Positions 16,451 through 25,359 are shown, counted from the stretch's first letter. The stretch is 64,000 nt of DNA from Hyphomicrobium_A sp963724945 (GCA_963724945.1 CAVRWL010000003.1:1736001-1800000); one strand, 5' to 3'. The notes: a model not told the origin generated them from the letters alone. Numbers and translations are program-made.

Positions 16451-17160
16451 GCCGCGCGCTCTCCCTCTGCGAGAGCGCCTGCGCCGCGCGGCAGCACGAG
16501 GCGCGCGTGCGCGAGGCGCTCGATCTGATCGCGGTCGTGACTGACGAGAACGATGCTGCGGCCCGCCAGCAGCTGGTACTTGAGCAGCTCCTCGACGAGT
16601 GCGGCGGTCTGCGCATCGAGCGCGGTGGTTGGCTCATCGAGCAGCAGCACGCTCGGCTCGTCGATCAGCGCGCGCGCGAGCGCAAGGCGCTGGCGCTCGC
16701 CGGTGGAGAGTACGGCGATCGGCCGATCGAGCACGCTCATCTCCAGCCCGAGGCAGTGGAGCAGGCGCTCGACCCTGCCGGCGCCCGCCTCCGCGGGCAA
16801 CGCGGGGCGTGCCGTCTCGGTCCACCAGGCCGGCTCGGCGGAGCAATAGCGCACGAGCGCGCGCCACTCCGGGCCGCTCATCTCGTTGCGCTCCGCGCCG
16901 TCGAGGAACACCTGGCCCGGCGCCGGATCGAGATCGGCGATGGCGCGCAGGACGCGCGTCTTGCCGGCGCCCGAGGGGCCTTCGACTGCGAGGCAGTCGC
17001 CGTCCGCCACCTCGAAGCTCAAGGGCGGCAGCTCGGGAATGCGCAGATGTTCGACGCGAAGCAAGAGATGAGCACTTCCGTTGTAGCGTTGACGAGCCTT
17101 AGCAAGCAGGACGGCACCGACGCCAGCGCCGGCACCGGCAAAAGTCCGCCATTGGGACAT
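16447..17160 (-). CDS. fetA: ABC transporter ATP-binding protein, FetA-like
   Basis: 237 residues from ATG 17160. Walker A 'GPSGAGKT', Q-loop region, Walker B 'VLLLDEPTTALD' and the switch histidine in 'VLVSHDRDQ' are all present. The ABC signature reads LSTGERQRLALARAL, with T in place of the usual first G of LSGGQ; it still keeps the second G. The gene is coupled to fetB by a 4-base overlap. FetAB exports iron or other metals in E. coli and protects against oxidative stress; here that is inference from the partner permease. Confidence 0.85.
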   Translation of the reverse strand: MSQWRTFAGAGAGVGAVLLAKARQRYNGSAHLLLRVEHLRIPELPPLSFEVADGDCLAVEGPSGAGKTRVLRAIADLDPAPGQVFLDGAERNEMSGPEWRALVRYCSAEPAWWTETARPALPAEAGAGRVERLLHCLGLEMSVLDRPIAVLSTGERQRLALARALIDEPSVLLLDEPTTALDAQTAALVEELLKYQLLAGRSIVLVSHDRDQIERLAHARLVLPRGAGALAEGERAA

Positions 17161-17201
17161 CACGACGCGCGCAAACCGTGATCGCGCCGGCAGCGGCGCG
17201 C

Positions 17202-17846
17202 TCAGCCCACGGGCTTTGCCGACAGCAGGATGTCGTGGCCGTCGCGCAGCACCTCGAGGCGCATGCCGGCGGTGCTGGCAAGTCGCCACGTGTAGTAGGC
17301 CTGGATGGTCATGGCGTCGAGCGGGGGCGGGTGCTCGCCGGCGATGAACTCGGCGAGATGCTGGGGCGGCCGTGCGGTGGCTCCGCGGCAGCGGATCAGG
17401 AAGCTCGGGTTCTCGAGCGAGCCGCCCATCTGCACCTCGATGTCGCCGCCGCGCGGCAACGCGGTGACGGCACTGGCGACGAGGTTCAGCAAGAGCTTTA
17501 CCTTGTCCTTGCCCATGTGGCCGGGGACCGTGCGCCAGATCAGGTTGTGCTTGCCCTTGCCGATGAAGCCGCGCGAGATCTGCTCGGCCGTGCCGAGGTC
17601 GATCATGGCGCCCGCCGATCCCGCCGCCCCGAAGGCGAAGCGGGCGAATTGCAGCCGCGCCGAGGCCTGCTCGGTGACGTTGCGGATGACGTCGAGGGCA
17701 TAGTTCTTCGCCTCCTCGTCGTCGTCCTCGTCGAGAATCTCCAGGCCATTGTAGATGGCGCCGACAGGGCCGATCACGTCATGGCATATTTTGCTTGAGA
17801 TAAGCGCGGCGAGTTCTAGATCGGTGGGATTGGTGCGTTGCCCCAT
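17202..17846 (-). CDS. chpT: histidine phosphotransferase ChpT
   Basis: 214 residues from ATG 17846. The N-terminal dimerisation/phosphotransfer helix contains 'LISSKICHDVIGPVGAIYNGLEIL', with His22 as the probable phosphorylated residue, followed by a histidine-kinase-like but non-catalytic C-terminal domain ('KDKVKLLLNLVASAVTALPRGG'). In alphaproteobacteria ChpT passes phosphate from CckA to CtrA and CpdR, controlling cell cycle, motility and envelope genes. It is followed after 41 bases by fetAB on the same strand; that linkage is probably incidental. Confidence 0.92.
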   Translation of the reverse strand: MGQRTNPTDLELAALISSKICHDVIGPVGAIYNGLEILDEDDDEEAKNYALDVIRNVTEQASARLQFARFAFGAAGSAGAMIDLGTAEQISRGFIGKGKHNLIWRTVPGHMGKDKVKLLLNLVASAVTALPRGGDIEVQMGGSLENPSFLIRCRGATARPPQHLAEFIAGEHPPPLDAMTIQAYYTWRLASTAGMRLEVLRDGHDILLSAKPVG

Positions 17847-18111
17847 CGATGCCCCTCCAATGGCGCAGATTCCGAGCGGCGGCCGCCCGAGCGCCCTGTG
17901 GATCGAGGGTCGCCCTACCTGAGCAAACAAGCTCCGCTTGCGAAGAGTTCGTTCATTCTGATACACGCGCCGGACTTTTGATGCAAAGGTCTGCCGCAGG
18001 CTGCGGCTCACGCCCTTGTTTTCGTAGGGCAATGAGCAAAGAGCGCGCCGCGGGCAGAGCGGCGTATGGCGCGCTTTGACCGCGTTAGCGCGAATCAGGG
18101 GCGAGCGGAGC

Positions 18112-18928
18112 ATGGAAGCTGAGGAGTGCCGGCGCTTGTTGGATGCGCTTCTGCCTGCGGTGCTCGCCGCCGGCCGAAATCGAGATGCGCCACTTCGCAG
18201 CCGGCGTCGCCGTCGCGACCAAGGCCGACACCACGCCCGTCACGATTGCCGATCACGAGGCCGAGGAGGTGCTGATCGCCGGCTTGCGCACGGCGGCGCC
18301 GGGCGTGCCCGTCATCGCCGAGGAGGCGGTCGCGGCGGGCCGCGTGCCGCCGATCGGGGATGCTTTCTTTCTCGTCGATCCGCTCGATGGCACGCGCGCT
18401 TTCATCAACCGCAGCCCCGAGTTCACCGTCAATATCGGGCTCATCGAGCGCGGGCAGCCGGTGTTCGGCGTCATCTACGCGCCGGCCTTGCAGCTCCTGT
18501 TCGCGACGATCGCGCCCGGCCGCGCCGTCGAGGCGTCGATTGCGCCGGAGGCGGAAGGGTTTGCGCTCAAGGGCCTGCACTTGAAGCCGCTCGCGACGCG
18601 CGAGCCCGATCCCAAGGCGCTTATCGCCTTCGCCAGCCGCTCGCACGCGAGCGAGACGACGGAAGCCTTCCTGAAGCGCCTGCCGATCGCTGAAAAGCGC
18701 AAGGCGAGCTCGTCGTTGAAATTCTGCCTGATCGCGCGCGGGGAGGCCGACCTTTATGCGCGGCTGGGACAGACGAACGAGTGGGATACCGCTGCGGGGC
18801 AGGCGATCCTCGCCGCCGCCGGCGGTAGCGTGACGACCATCGACGGCGAGCCGCTCGTCTACGGCAAGTCGGGGGCCGGCTTTGCCAATCCGCAGTTCGT
18901 CGCCTGGGCGCGCAAACCGTTGCTCTGA
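18112..18928 (+). CDS. cysQ: 3'(2'),5'-bisphosphate nucleotidase CysQ (apparent N-terminal frameshift)
   Basis: The inositol-monophosphatase-type nucleotidase recycles PAP from sulfate assimilation. The main frame (to the TGA at 18926-18928) carries both metal motifs: 'DPLDGTRAFI' and 'WDTAAGQAIL', plus 'KADTTPVTIADHEAEE' and the GG-containing end. In this frame the first ATGs (18143, 18185) lack the expected N-terminal helix, which instead lies one frame over from ATG 18112 (MEAEECRRLLDALLPAVLAAGR). Removing one A from the run at 18177-18179 fuses the two into a normal 271-residue protein (...AAGR-IEMRHFAAG...). Confidence 0.88.
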
Positions 18929-19045
18929 GCGCGGCAGAACCGCCACAATCGGCCGCTGCAATGGCCACACTTTCGTAACACTTTAAGTCGAAGGATTCGC
19001 AAATTGCAGGCATTCGCGGTGCATCCCGCGAAGCTACGCGTAGAA

Positions 19046-19864
19046 ATGGATCGCGTCATGTCGCAACCCCGCCGGTATCCCTTCGTCCTGTCTGCGCTGA
19101 GCGCACTCGCCGTGGTCGCGATTGCTGTTGCTCCGCACGCACTGGCTGCCAACGACGCCTACTCACCGCCGTCCGACCCCGACAACGTCGGTCCGACGCC
19201 GCCCTACCACCCGAGCGGCGTCTATCGCGAGGACGACAACTATCGGCGCTACGACGGCAATCAGCCTATGGTCTCTCCCAAGCCGCGTCCGCCCGAGGAT
19301 GATAGCTCGGTCGGCTACGGAGAGCCCTACCACCCCCCGGGTGAGCCGTATGACGGACCGCCGCGGGATGACCCTTATGACCACGGCTATTCGCAAAACG
19401 AGATCGTCGAGGCCGGCCGCCACTTCTTCGGCTCGGTGGACAGGGGGCTCGCGAGCGTGGTCGAGTACGCGTTCCGCAAGTCCGGACGCCCCAACGGCTA
19501 CATCCTGGGCGAAGATGCGGGTGGCGCCTTCATCGCCGGGCTGCGCTACGGGGAAGGCACGCTCTATACGAAGGATGCCGGCGCCCACAAGGTCTACTGG
19601 GAAGGCCCCTCGATCGGCTACGACTTCGGCGGGGAGGGCTCCAAGACGATGGTGCTCGTCTACAACCTGCACGAGCCGTGGGAGATCTACAACCGGTACG
19701 CCGGCGTGCAGGGCTCTGCCTATTTCGTGGGCGGGGTCGGCATTCAATTCCAGACCCACGGCAACGTCACGCTGGCGCCCATCCGCGCCGGCATTGGCCT
19801 GCGGCTAGGTGCCAATGTCGGATATTTGAAGTATACCCGCGAGCCGACGTGGAATCCGTTTTGA
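19046..19864 (+). CDS. eipA: periplasmic envelope-integrity protein EipA-like (DUF1134)
   Basis: 272 residues from ATG 19046; ATG 19058 (MSQPRRYPFVLS) is equally possible. A signal peptide ends at APHALA-A. A proline/tyrosine/aspartate-rich linker (~30-125) precedes the DUF1134 domain (~residues 128-272): 'EIVEAGRHFFGSVDRGLASVVEYAFRK', 'GYILGEDAGGAFIAGLRYGEGTLYTK' and 'QGSAYFVGGVGIQFQ...VTLAPIRAGIGLRLGANVGYLKYT'. In Brucella the DUF1134 protein EipA is needed for resistance to envelope stress. It folds as a small barrel that resembles lipid-binding folds; ligand unknown. Confidence 0.9.
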   Translation: MDRVMSQPRRYPFVLSALSALAVVAIAVAPHALAANDAYSPPSDPDNVGPTPPYHPSGVYREDDNYRRYDGNQPMVSPKPRPPEDDSSVGYGEPYHPPGEPYDGPPRDDPYDHGYSQNEIVEAGRHFFGSVDRGLASVVEYAFRKSGRPNGYILGEDAGGAFIAGLRYGEGTLYTKDAGAHKVYWEGPSIGYDFGGEGSKTMVLVYNLHEPWEIYNRYAGVQGSAYFVGGVGIQFQTHGNVTLAPIRAGIGLRLGANVGYLKYTREPTWNPF

Positions 19865-20019
19865 GTCGCCGCACTGCGGGGAAAGAGGGGCCGGGTGGAG
19901 ACGAGCGGGGTAGACGCATTGCGCAGATCGGCCGCAAGCTGGATAATTAGCTTTGTGGTGCGCGGCTGGCTGGGCGAGGGGGGGCGGTTGCGTCGGGTTT
20001 CGCAGTCGAGGTTTGAGGC

Positions 20020-21504
20020 GTGATCAGCATCGAGATGGTCATGCTGGCCGGGCTTGGCTTCCTCACGGCGGCCTTGCTGACGGTATTCCTGTCTCCGCTC
20101 TACCGGCGCCGCGTTGCGCGTCTCACGACCGAGATGCTCAAGCGCTCGATGCCGCTGACCGAGGCTGAGATCCGTGCCGACAAGGACCGCTTGCGGGCCG
20201 AGTACGCCATCCGCATTCACAAGCTCGACATGAAAGTCGAGGAGGCCGCGGAAGCGGCCGCGCGCCAGATGGTCGAGCTCAATCGGCGCGACGCGGCGAT
20301 CAGCGCTCTCGAGACCGATGTCTCGCATCAGCGCACCGCGCTCGAGGAGCACGAGAACGCGCGGCGTGTGCTCGAGCAGACCATCATGGACCGCCTGCCC
20401 AAGGTCGAGCACCGGCTCGCCGAGGCGCGCAAGCTTCTGTTCCAGCGCGACCGTGAGATCGTCTCGCTCAGCCAGGGAAGCGAGAAGCAGTCGCGCGCGC
20501 TCGAGGAGGCGACCCAGATCAATACGCAGCAGACTGACGAGATCCACCGCTTGAAGGCTGCGCTCAACACGCGGGCGGCGCGCAGCCGCGAGGGGATCAA
20601 CGATCCCCGCTTCGAAGGCGAGGTGGCGCTGCGCACGGAAATTGAGGCCTTGCGCTCCAAGACGCGCAATCAGGCGGCGCAGATCGCGCGGCTGGAGGCG
20701 CTGCTGGTGCGGGCTGGACCTGCCACGGAGGCGATGGCCGCCCGCGAGACTGGCGAGGGGGCGAACGGGGCGCATGAGCCGAGCCGGCCGGCGAAGGTCG
20801 TCGCCCGACGCTCGGAGCCCTCTGCGCCCCTGAGGGCGATCGAAAGCCCGCCGGAGGCCCCCGCGGCGATCGACGCGCAGACGCAGGCCGAGTTGCGCCG
20901 CCTCAAAGCGGCGAACCAGGACCAGTCGGCTGAGATCTCGCGCCTCAAGGCGGCGCTCGGGACCTACGAGGCCTCCGACAAGGACGACCGGGGGATCAAA
21001 GACAGCAAGATCGCGCTGAAAGCCCGGCTGAGCGCACTCAAAGCCCTCTCCGACGAGCAGGGCGGTACGATCCAAGCGCTGCGAGCTGAGGTCGCTGCCG
21101 GCAACGAGCGCCTCGCGCGGCAAGCCGCCTATTTCATGGAGGAGATGCGGCGCTTGGGCGGGACCGTTCCGGCGACGGGGCCCGCCCGGCGGCCTGCGGC
21201 GCCCGAGCCCGCCAAGCGGCCGCTCGTGGAGCGCATCAACGATCCGCGCGTGGCGCGGCTCGTACGCGCCGGAGCGGGCGACGACGCGCAGAAGGGCAAC
21301 CCGCGGCGCGTGAGCGGCTTCTTGAAAGCGCTCGACGGAGACAGCGCGGAGCCGCCGAAGAAGGAGGCCGAGGCGGCCGCCGCAGCGCCGCCGGCTCCGG
21401 AGGCTCCTCAGAAGGCGAAAGAGGAGGCTGCAGCAGGCGCCGAGCCGTCGCGCAAGTCGCGGCTCTTGGAGCGCATCACCGGCCTCGACAAATCTTCGGC
21501 CTAA
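20020..21504 (+). CDS. membrane-anchored coiled-coil protein
   Basis: 494 residues from GTG 20020 (GAGG upstream); ATGs at 20035 and 20041 are alternatives. A single N-terminal helix (MLAGLGFLTAALLTVFLSPLY) anchors a long cytoplasmic protein: residues ~30-200 and 280-385 have heptad-like charged coiled-coil character (KLDMKVEEAAEAAARQM, EIHRLKAAL, RLKAALGTYEAS), separated by proline/alanine linkers. The C-terminus repeats a motif: 'VERINDPRVARL' and 'LLERITGLDKSS'. Similar proteins occur in Hyphomicrobiales; role unknown, possibly structural. It converges with bactofilin 1 (37-base gap). Confidence 0.75.
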   Translation: MISIEMVMLAGLGFLTAALLTVFLSPLYRRRVARLTTEMLKRSMPLTEAEIRADKDRLRAEYAIRIHKLDMKVEEAAEAAARQMVELNRRDAAISALETDVSHQRTALEEHENARRVLEQTIMDRLPKVEHRLAEARKLLFQRDREIVSLSQGSEKQSRALEEATQINTQQTDEIHRLKAALNTRAARSREGINDPRFEGEVALRTEIEALRSKTRNQAAQIARLEALLVRAGPATEAMAARETGEGANGAHEPSRPAKVVARRSEPSAPLRAIESPPEAPAAIDAQTQAELRRLKAANQDQSAEISRLKAALGTYEASDKDDRGIKDSKIALKARLSALKALSDEQGGTIQALRAEVAAGNERLARQAAYFMEEMRRLGGTVPATGPARRPAAPEPAKRPLVERINDPRVARLVRAGAGDDAQKGNPRRVSGFLKALDGDSAEPPKKEAEAAAAAPPAPEAPQKAKEEAAAGAEPSRKSRLLERITGLDKSSA

Positions 21505-21541
21505 AGCGCCGTTTCTCCGATCTTTCCGATTTCAGGCTTGC

Positions 21542-22006
21542 TCAGCTGACCGCCGCTGCGGCGAGTGCTGCGACGTCGAACACCGGCTCGATCTCGGCCG
21601 AATCCCTGGCGGCGCGAACCTGACCATCGAACTTGGCGCCCTCGGCGATGACCAGATTCTTCTGGATGATGTCGCCGACGATATGCGCGGTCGCATAGAG
21701 CGTCACGGATTCGGCCCTGAGCGCGCCGTGCACCTCGCCGTGGACCGAGATGCTGCGGGCGGTAATCGTCCCCGTCACCTTGCCCGTATCGCCGACGGTG
21801 ACCTCGCTGCCGTTGATGTCGCCCAAAATCTCTCCGGTGACGATAAGCGTGCTCTTGCAGACGAGCGTGATCTTCTGTCCGATGATCGAAAGGTCAGGTC
21901 CGATGACTGAGGCTTGTTTGCCGCCAGCCGAGCTCGCGCCTGGCGTCTCGGTAGTACCGGAGCGGGCCGGAAGCTTGGGCTCCGGATTGAATGTTCGGCC
22001 GAACAC
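21542..22006 (-). CDS. bactofilin family protein (copy 1)
   Basis: 154 residues from ATG 22006. The central ~100 residues carry the right-handed beta-helix repeats of bactofilins: 'SVIGPDLSIIGQKITLVCKSTLIVTGEILGDINGSEVTVGDTGKVTGTITARSISVHGEVHGALRAESVTLYATAHIVGDIIQKNLVIAEGAKFDGQ', one turn about every 18 residues. The N-terminal 35 residues are a flexible proline/serine-rich tail. Bactofilins form filaments without nucleotide and guide cell-wall enzymes. A second copy lies at 61246-61741. Confidence 0.93.
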   Translation of the reverse strand: MFGRTFNPEPKLPARSGTTETPGASSAGGKQASVIGPDLSIIGQKITLVCKSTLIVTGEILGDINGSEVTVGDTGKVTGTITARSISVHGEVHGALRAESVTLYATAHIVGDIIQKNLVIAEGAKFDGQVRAARDSAEIEPVFDVAALAAAAVS

Positions 22007-22349
22007 AACTTACCTCCCTCGGCTGGCACGTGACCCCCAAGCCCCATGCTGAGCACGTTCACGTGGGGCAATTATGTCGTGGGTTGCAATGGGATGCCAG
22101 CTATTCGGCGAGGAAGTCGCATTTGCTCCTGCAAGCGTGAGGTCCCATCGTTAATACGCGTTAGCGTCGCTGGCGCACGGCGTCGTCGATGGCCTCGAGC
22201 CCAGCCTGCGCGTGTAATGGCGCGCACGCATGCACCCATGCGAGCCGATTAGGCAAACTGCGCCGCGCCTCGCGTCCTGCTCGCGACGGATCAGCGCAAC
22301 GCGCTCTCACCAAGAGGAGCTCTCAGCAGGGAGCTTTGGGCGCAAGGAG
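22007..22349 (+). other. intergenic region, 343 bases, nothing supported
   Basis: Between the bactofilin start and the end of the small secreted protein gene, both on the minus strand. It should hold the bactofilin promoter. I see no open frame with a ribosome site, no terminator with a T-run and no tRNA-like fold. Confidence 0.3.
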
Positions 22350-22616
22350 CTAATTGCAGACGTCGATCCAGGACAGGCAGGTATAGCCGCTGCCGTCCGG
22401 CTTGCACTTGTACCGCTCGTTGCGGAAGTTGGAGTTCGGCAACGGCCAGTTGCCGTGCTTCTGGGAGACGATCTCCCAGGCCTGGAAGCGGGCCATGTCC
22501 TCGGTCCAAGCCCAGCCCTTGCCGCGTCGAGTCACGCAACCGGCATCGGCGGCGGAGGCGAGCAGAAGCGCGGCCGCTCCGAGGCCGAGCAGGAGCGCGG
22601 CTAGTTTCGCTTTCAT
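22350..22616 (-). CDS. small secreted protein with cysteine-rich end
   Basis: 88 residues from ATG 22616, chosen because GAGGAGT lies seven bases upstream. A signal peptide (LLLGLGAAALLLASAADA-G) is followed by a ~63-residue mature protein with 'GCVTRRGKGWAWTEDMARFQAWEIVSQKHGNWPL' and the end RYKCKPDGSGYTC...DVCN. The C-terminal cysteine pattern matches the gene at 13308-13616, indicating a small paralogous family of periplasmic proteins. Function unknown. Confidence 0.75.
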   Translation of the reverse strand: MKAKLAALLLGLGAAALLLASAADAGCVTRRGKGWAWTEDMARFQAWEIVSQKHGNWPLPNSNFRNERYKCKPDGSGYTCLSWIDVCN

Positions 22617-22740
22617 GGGATTACTCCTCACCCGTTGATCCCCCGCTGCACTTTTTGCCTAGGATGCGAGCGCGGGCGAGGCAAGGCCGTGGGGGCCACA
22701 CCGGGATGGCATTCGGGAGGAGGGGTCCCGCGCGGAGCCC

Positions 22741-23871
22741 TTAGGCGGGGGCGGCGTCGAGCGCCGGATAATCGATGTAGCCCTTCTCCTCGCCGGCGTA
22801 GAACGTGTCGGGGTTGGGCTTGGCGAGAGGAGCGCCTGAGCGCAGGCGCGCCACCAGGTCCGGGTTGGCGATGAACGGGCGCCCGAAGCAGATCAGATCG
22901 GCGAGGTTCTCGGCGCGCGCTTCCAGCGCCAATTCGAGCGTGTAGTTGTTGTTGGCCATGTAGAGCCCCTTGAAGGCGCGGCGCAGCTTCTGCAGATCAA
23001 AGCCGCCCGCCGGATGGCGCTCGCCTTGCGTGTCGCCCTCGATGACGTGGATGTAGGCGAGCCCGAACGGATTGATCTGCTCGATCAGCGACAGGTAGAC
23101 GGGCTCGGGGTTTGAATCGCCGATGTCGGCGAACTTGGTCAGCGGCGACAGCCTGATGCCGACGCGATCTCCGCCCCAGACCTTGGTCACAGCATCGACC
23201 ACCTCGACGACGATGCGGGTGCGGTTCGCAATCGAGCCGCCGTAGCGGTCGGTGCGCTTGTTGGTCTTATCCGAGAGGAACTGCTGCAGCAGGTAGCCGT
23301 TGGCGGAATGGATCTCGACGCCGTCGAAGCCGGCGGCTAAAGCGCATTGGGCGGCGTGCGCATAGTCCTTGACGATGCCGGGGATCTCCTCGGTCTCGAG
23401 CGCACGCGGCGTCGGGACCGGCTTGAAGCCTTCATAGGTATAGGCCTGCTGATTCTCGGGCCGCACCGCGCTCGGTGCCACGGGGAGCACGCCGCCTTGC
23501 TGCAGGTCGGGGTGCGAGATGCGTCCCACGTGCCACAGCTGCAGGAAGATGCGCCCGCCCTTGTCGTGCACCGCCTTGGTCGTGAGCTTCCAGCCGGCGA
23601 CCTGCTCCGGGGTCCAGATGCCGGGCGTGCGGATGTAGCCTTTGCCCTGGCCTGAGATGTTGGTCGCCTCGGTGACGATGAGGCCGGCCGAGGCGCGCTG
23701 GGCGTAGTAGGTTGCCTGCAATTGCCCCGGCACGCCGGCATCGTCGGCGCGCGAGCGCGTCAGCGGCGCCATGACGATGCGATTGCTGAGTTTGTAGGGG
23801 CCGAGCTGGACGGGATCGAAGAGGTCGGTGGTGGCGAGATCGGCGGCGGGGATGGCGGACGTCGTGGTCAT
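22741..23871 (-). CDS. nemA: alkene reductase / N-ethylmaleimide reductase (old yellow enzyme family)
   Basis: 376 residues from ATG 23871, with AGGAG five bases upstream. The FMN-dependent OYE barrel is complete: 'LFDPVQLGPYKLSNRIVMAPLTRSRA' at the start, 'GLIVTEATNISGQGKGY', 'FLQLWHVGRISHPDLQ', the substrate/catalytic 'EIHSANGYLLQQFLSDKTNKRTDRYGGS' and 'LICFGRPFIANPDLVARL'. These enzymes use NAD(P)H to reduce activated C=C bonds and some nitro compounds. Length and motifs are typical; the symbol follows E. coli NemA by similarity. Confidence 0.93.
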   Translation of the reverse strand: MTTTSAIPAADLATTDLFDPVQLGPYKLSNRIVMAPLTRSRADDAGVPGQLQATYYAQRASAGLIVTEATNISGQGKGYIRTPGIWTPEQVAGWKLTTKAVHDKGGRIFLQLWHVGRISHPDLQQGGVLPVAPSAVRPENQQAYTYEGFKPVPTPRALETEEIPGIVKDYAHAAQCALAAGFDGVEIHSANGYLLQQFLSDKTNKRTDRYGGSIANRTRIVVEVVDAVTKVWGGDRVGIRLSPLTKFADIGDSNPEPVYLSLIEQINPFGLAYIHVIEGDTQGERHPAGGFDLQKLRRAFKGLYMANNNYTLELALEARAENLADLICFGRPFIANPDLVARLRSGAPLAKPNPDTFYAGEEKGYIDYPALDAAPA

Positions 23872-23971
23872 GTGGGCTCCTGCGCGCGGTGAGGACCGAG
23901 GAACTGCGGGCCATCTAGGAGCCGCGGCCCCCACCTGCAAGGAGCCGGTGTCGGATGGTCGCGGCGGCGCG

Positions 23972-24403
23972 CTAGGGCGGCGGGGCGGTGGCGCCGGGGT
24001 TGACCTGCGCATCGGGCGGCGGTGCCGCACTGTCCCACTCCCAGGAGTACTTGAAGCTCCAGTCCTTGGAGGCATCGTCGCGCTCGACGGAGCCGACGCT
24101 GACTGTCTGGCCCGGCTCGATGCTAACGGCGCTCTTGACGAGCTTGTCGCGGCAGTTGTCGCAGGCCGTGAGGTTGATCGTCAAAATGACGGGCTCATCG
24201 CGGCGGTTGTGCGCCTCGTATTGGAAGAGGTAGTAGGTGGACTTGCTGGGATCGGTGGTGTCGGGCGCGCTCTCGGTCTTGCCCTCGACCAGGACGTCGA
24301 CGTCCTTATCCGAGGAATCGACATCGAAGGCCTGGGCGGCGCCGGCCGTGACGATGAGAAGAGCGGCGAGAAGTGCAGCTACCGCTGCGGCCGTGGTTCT
24401 CAC
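23972..24403 (-). CDS. hypothetical secreted protein
   Basis: 143 residues with a clear signal peptide (MRTTAAAVAALLAALLIVTAGAAQA-F). The mature part is acidic, has a 'TACDNC' pair of cysteines (possible disulfide or metal site) and a beta-rich look ('PVILTINLTACDNCRDKLVKSAVSIEPGQTVSVGSVE'), ending in a proline-rich tail. The spacing resembles an immunoglobulin-like periplasmic domain, but I cannot name a family. Confidence 0.65.
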   Translation of the reverse strand: MRTTAAAVAALLAALLIVTAGAAQAFDVDSSDKDVDVLVEGKTESAPDTTDPSKSTYYLFQYEAHNRRDEPVILTINLTACDNCRDKLVKSAVSIEPGQTVSVGSVERDDASKDWSFKYSWEWDSAAPPPDAQVNPGATAPPP

Positions 24404-24525
24404 GAGCGTCGCGCCCCTTGCGCTGTCTCCCTGCGGGACCAGGCGCCGCAGGCAACGCAGTATACTTTGCGGCGGAGGCTGCGCAATTCCGGGGCGGCGA
24501 TGATGAGGGGCTGGGGCAAAACAAA

Positions 24526-24548
24526 GGGGCCGCCCTGAGGGCGGCCCC
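24526..24548 (-). terminator. Rho-independent terminator downstream of the tiny gene
   Basis: Perfect 10-base stem GGGGCCGCCC (24526-24535) with GGGCGGCCCC (24539-24548), loop of three. On the minus strand it is followed by TTTGTTTTG. The only minus-strand coding candidate just upstream is the 25-codon gene at 24605-24682, whose stop is 57 bases before the stem. Confidence 0.7.
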
Positions 24549-24604
24549 CGTGAGACTTCGGCGGCGAATTGAGCGATTGTTGCGCTCAGCCGCTTTGCTG
24601 GAGG

Positions 24605-24682
24605 TCAGGCCGCCGTAAGAGGCAAATCCGCCTTGATTTCCAGCGACCGCGACGTCGCCGTCCTCAAGATCCCACTCGACAT
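24605..24682 (-). CDS. tiny protein gene (25 aa) with an ideal ribosome binding site
   Basis: Minus-strand frame from ATG 24682 to TGA 24607-24605 encoding MSSGILRTATSRSLEIKADL plus five more residues (PLTAA). Directly upstream is AAAGGAGGTGATCC, the full complement of the 16S rRNA 3' tail, with seven bases between AGGAGG and the ATG. A strong intrinsic terminator follows at 24548-24526. The combination of a perfect ribosome site, a short frame and its own terminator marks an independent small transcription unit. No family recognised. It is too small for coding statistics, so confidence is moderate. Confidence 0.55.
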   Translation of the reverse strand: MSSGILRTATSRSLEIKADLPLTAA

Positions 24683-24924
24683 CGGATCACCTCCTTTCGA
24701 TTGTTGAACGATATCGGCAGCTTGGCATGATTTGGCTGTGTTGCAAAGTTACAGTTTTGCAAGCTGCTTAACCGCGTTCGTTCCATGACCAACACGATCG
24801 AGATCAAAGCCAAAGCGTCGTTTCCGGTCCGCCTGACCACGAGTGGTGTGGGCGCGCGGGCGCGGCCAGAGCCTCGACTGGAGGACGAGCGGGAGGGCTA
24901 CACCTTATCGATATCGTGCCGACC

Positions 24925-25359
24925 TCAGCCGGCGTCGATGCGCGAGGAGTGCATGGTGTCGCCGGTCGAGAAGTTGCCGCAGATCGACGCCGGCGTCGTG
25001 CCCGGAGGACAGATGTCGCCGTTGCGGACTGGACGCTTGAACACGACGGGGTAGAGGCCGCCCCCCTTGTCGAACAGCGCCGCGTCGCCGACGAGCGCCA
25101 GCACCTTCGGGCGGCAGCTCGCCCTGATCGCCTCTGCGCCGGCGGGCGTCGCGGCTTTCGGCGGGTTCTTGCAGAAGGCGGCGAGCGTCGTCTCGTTCGC
25201 CCCGCTCGCGCGGAAGCGGGCAGCGGTGCTGTCGGAATTGAAATTGGTGACGACGGACCCAGGTGCGCCGGCCGTCGTTCCCGACGAGCAGCCGGAGAGG
25301 GCGGGCGCCACGCAAGCGGCCGCAAGAAACGCCAAGCTTGCCGATCTCGATAGGGTCAT
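24925..25359 (-). CDS. hypothetical lipoprotein
   Basis: 144 residues from ATG 25359. The signal peptide ends in a lipobox ALSGC, making Cys24 the lipidated residue. The mature protein has further cysteines in 'FCKNPP', 'SCRPKV', 'DICPPGTTPASICGN', suggesting disulfides, and ends 'TGDTMHSSRIDAG'. No family recognised. It is separated by about 270 bases of apparently non-coding DNA from the SYLF gene. Confidence 0.65.
   Translation of the reverse strand: MTLSRSASLAFLAAACVAPALSGCSSGTTAGAPGSVVTNFNSDSTAARFRASGANETTLAAFCKNPPKAATPAGAEAIRASCRPKVLALVGDAALFDKGGGLYPVVFKRPVRNGDICPPGTTPASICGNFSTGDTMHSSRIDAG

Noticed and set aside
24785..25054. Plus-strand frame starting MTNTIEIKAKASFPV, with IEIKA similar to the tiny gene's LEIKA
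   Set aside because: Mostly antisense to the lipoprotein gene, no ribosome site, and the five-residue similarity is too short to mean homology.
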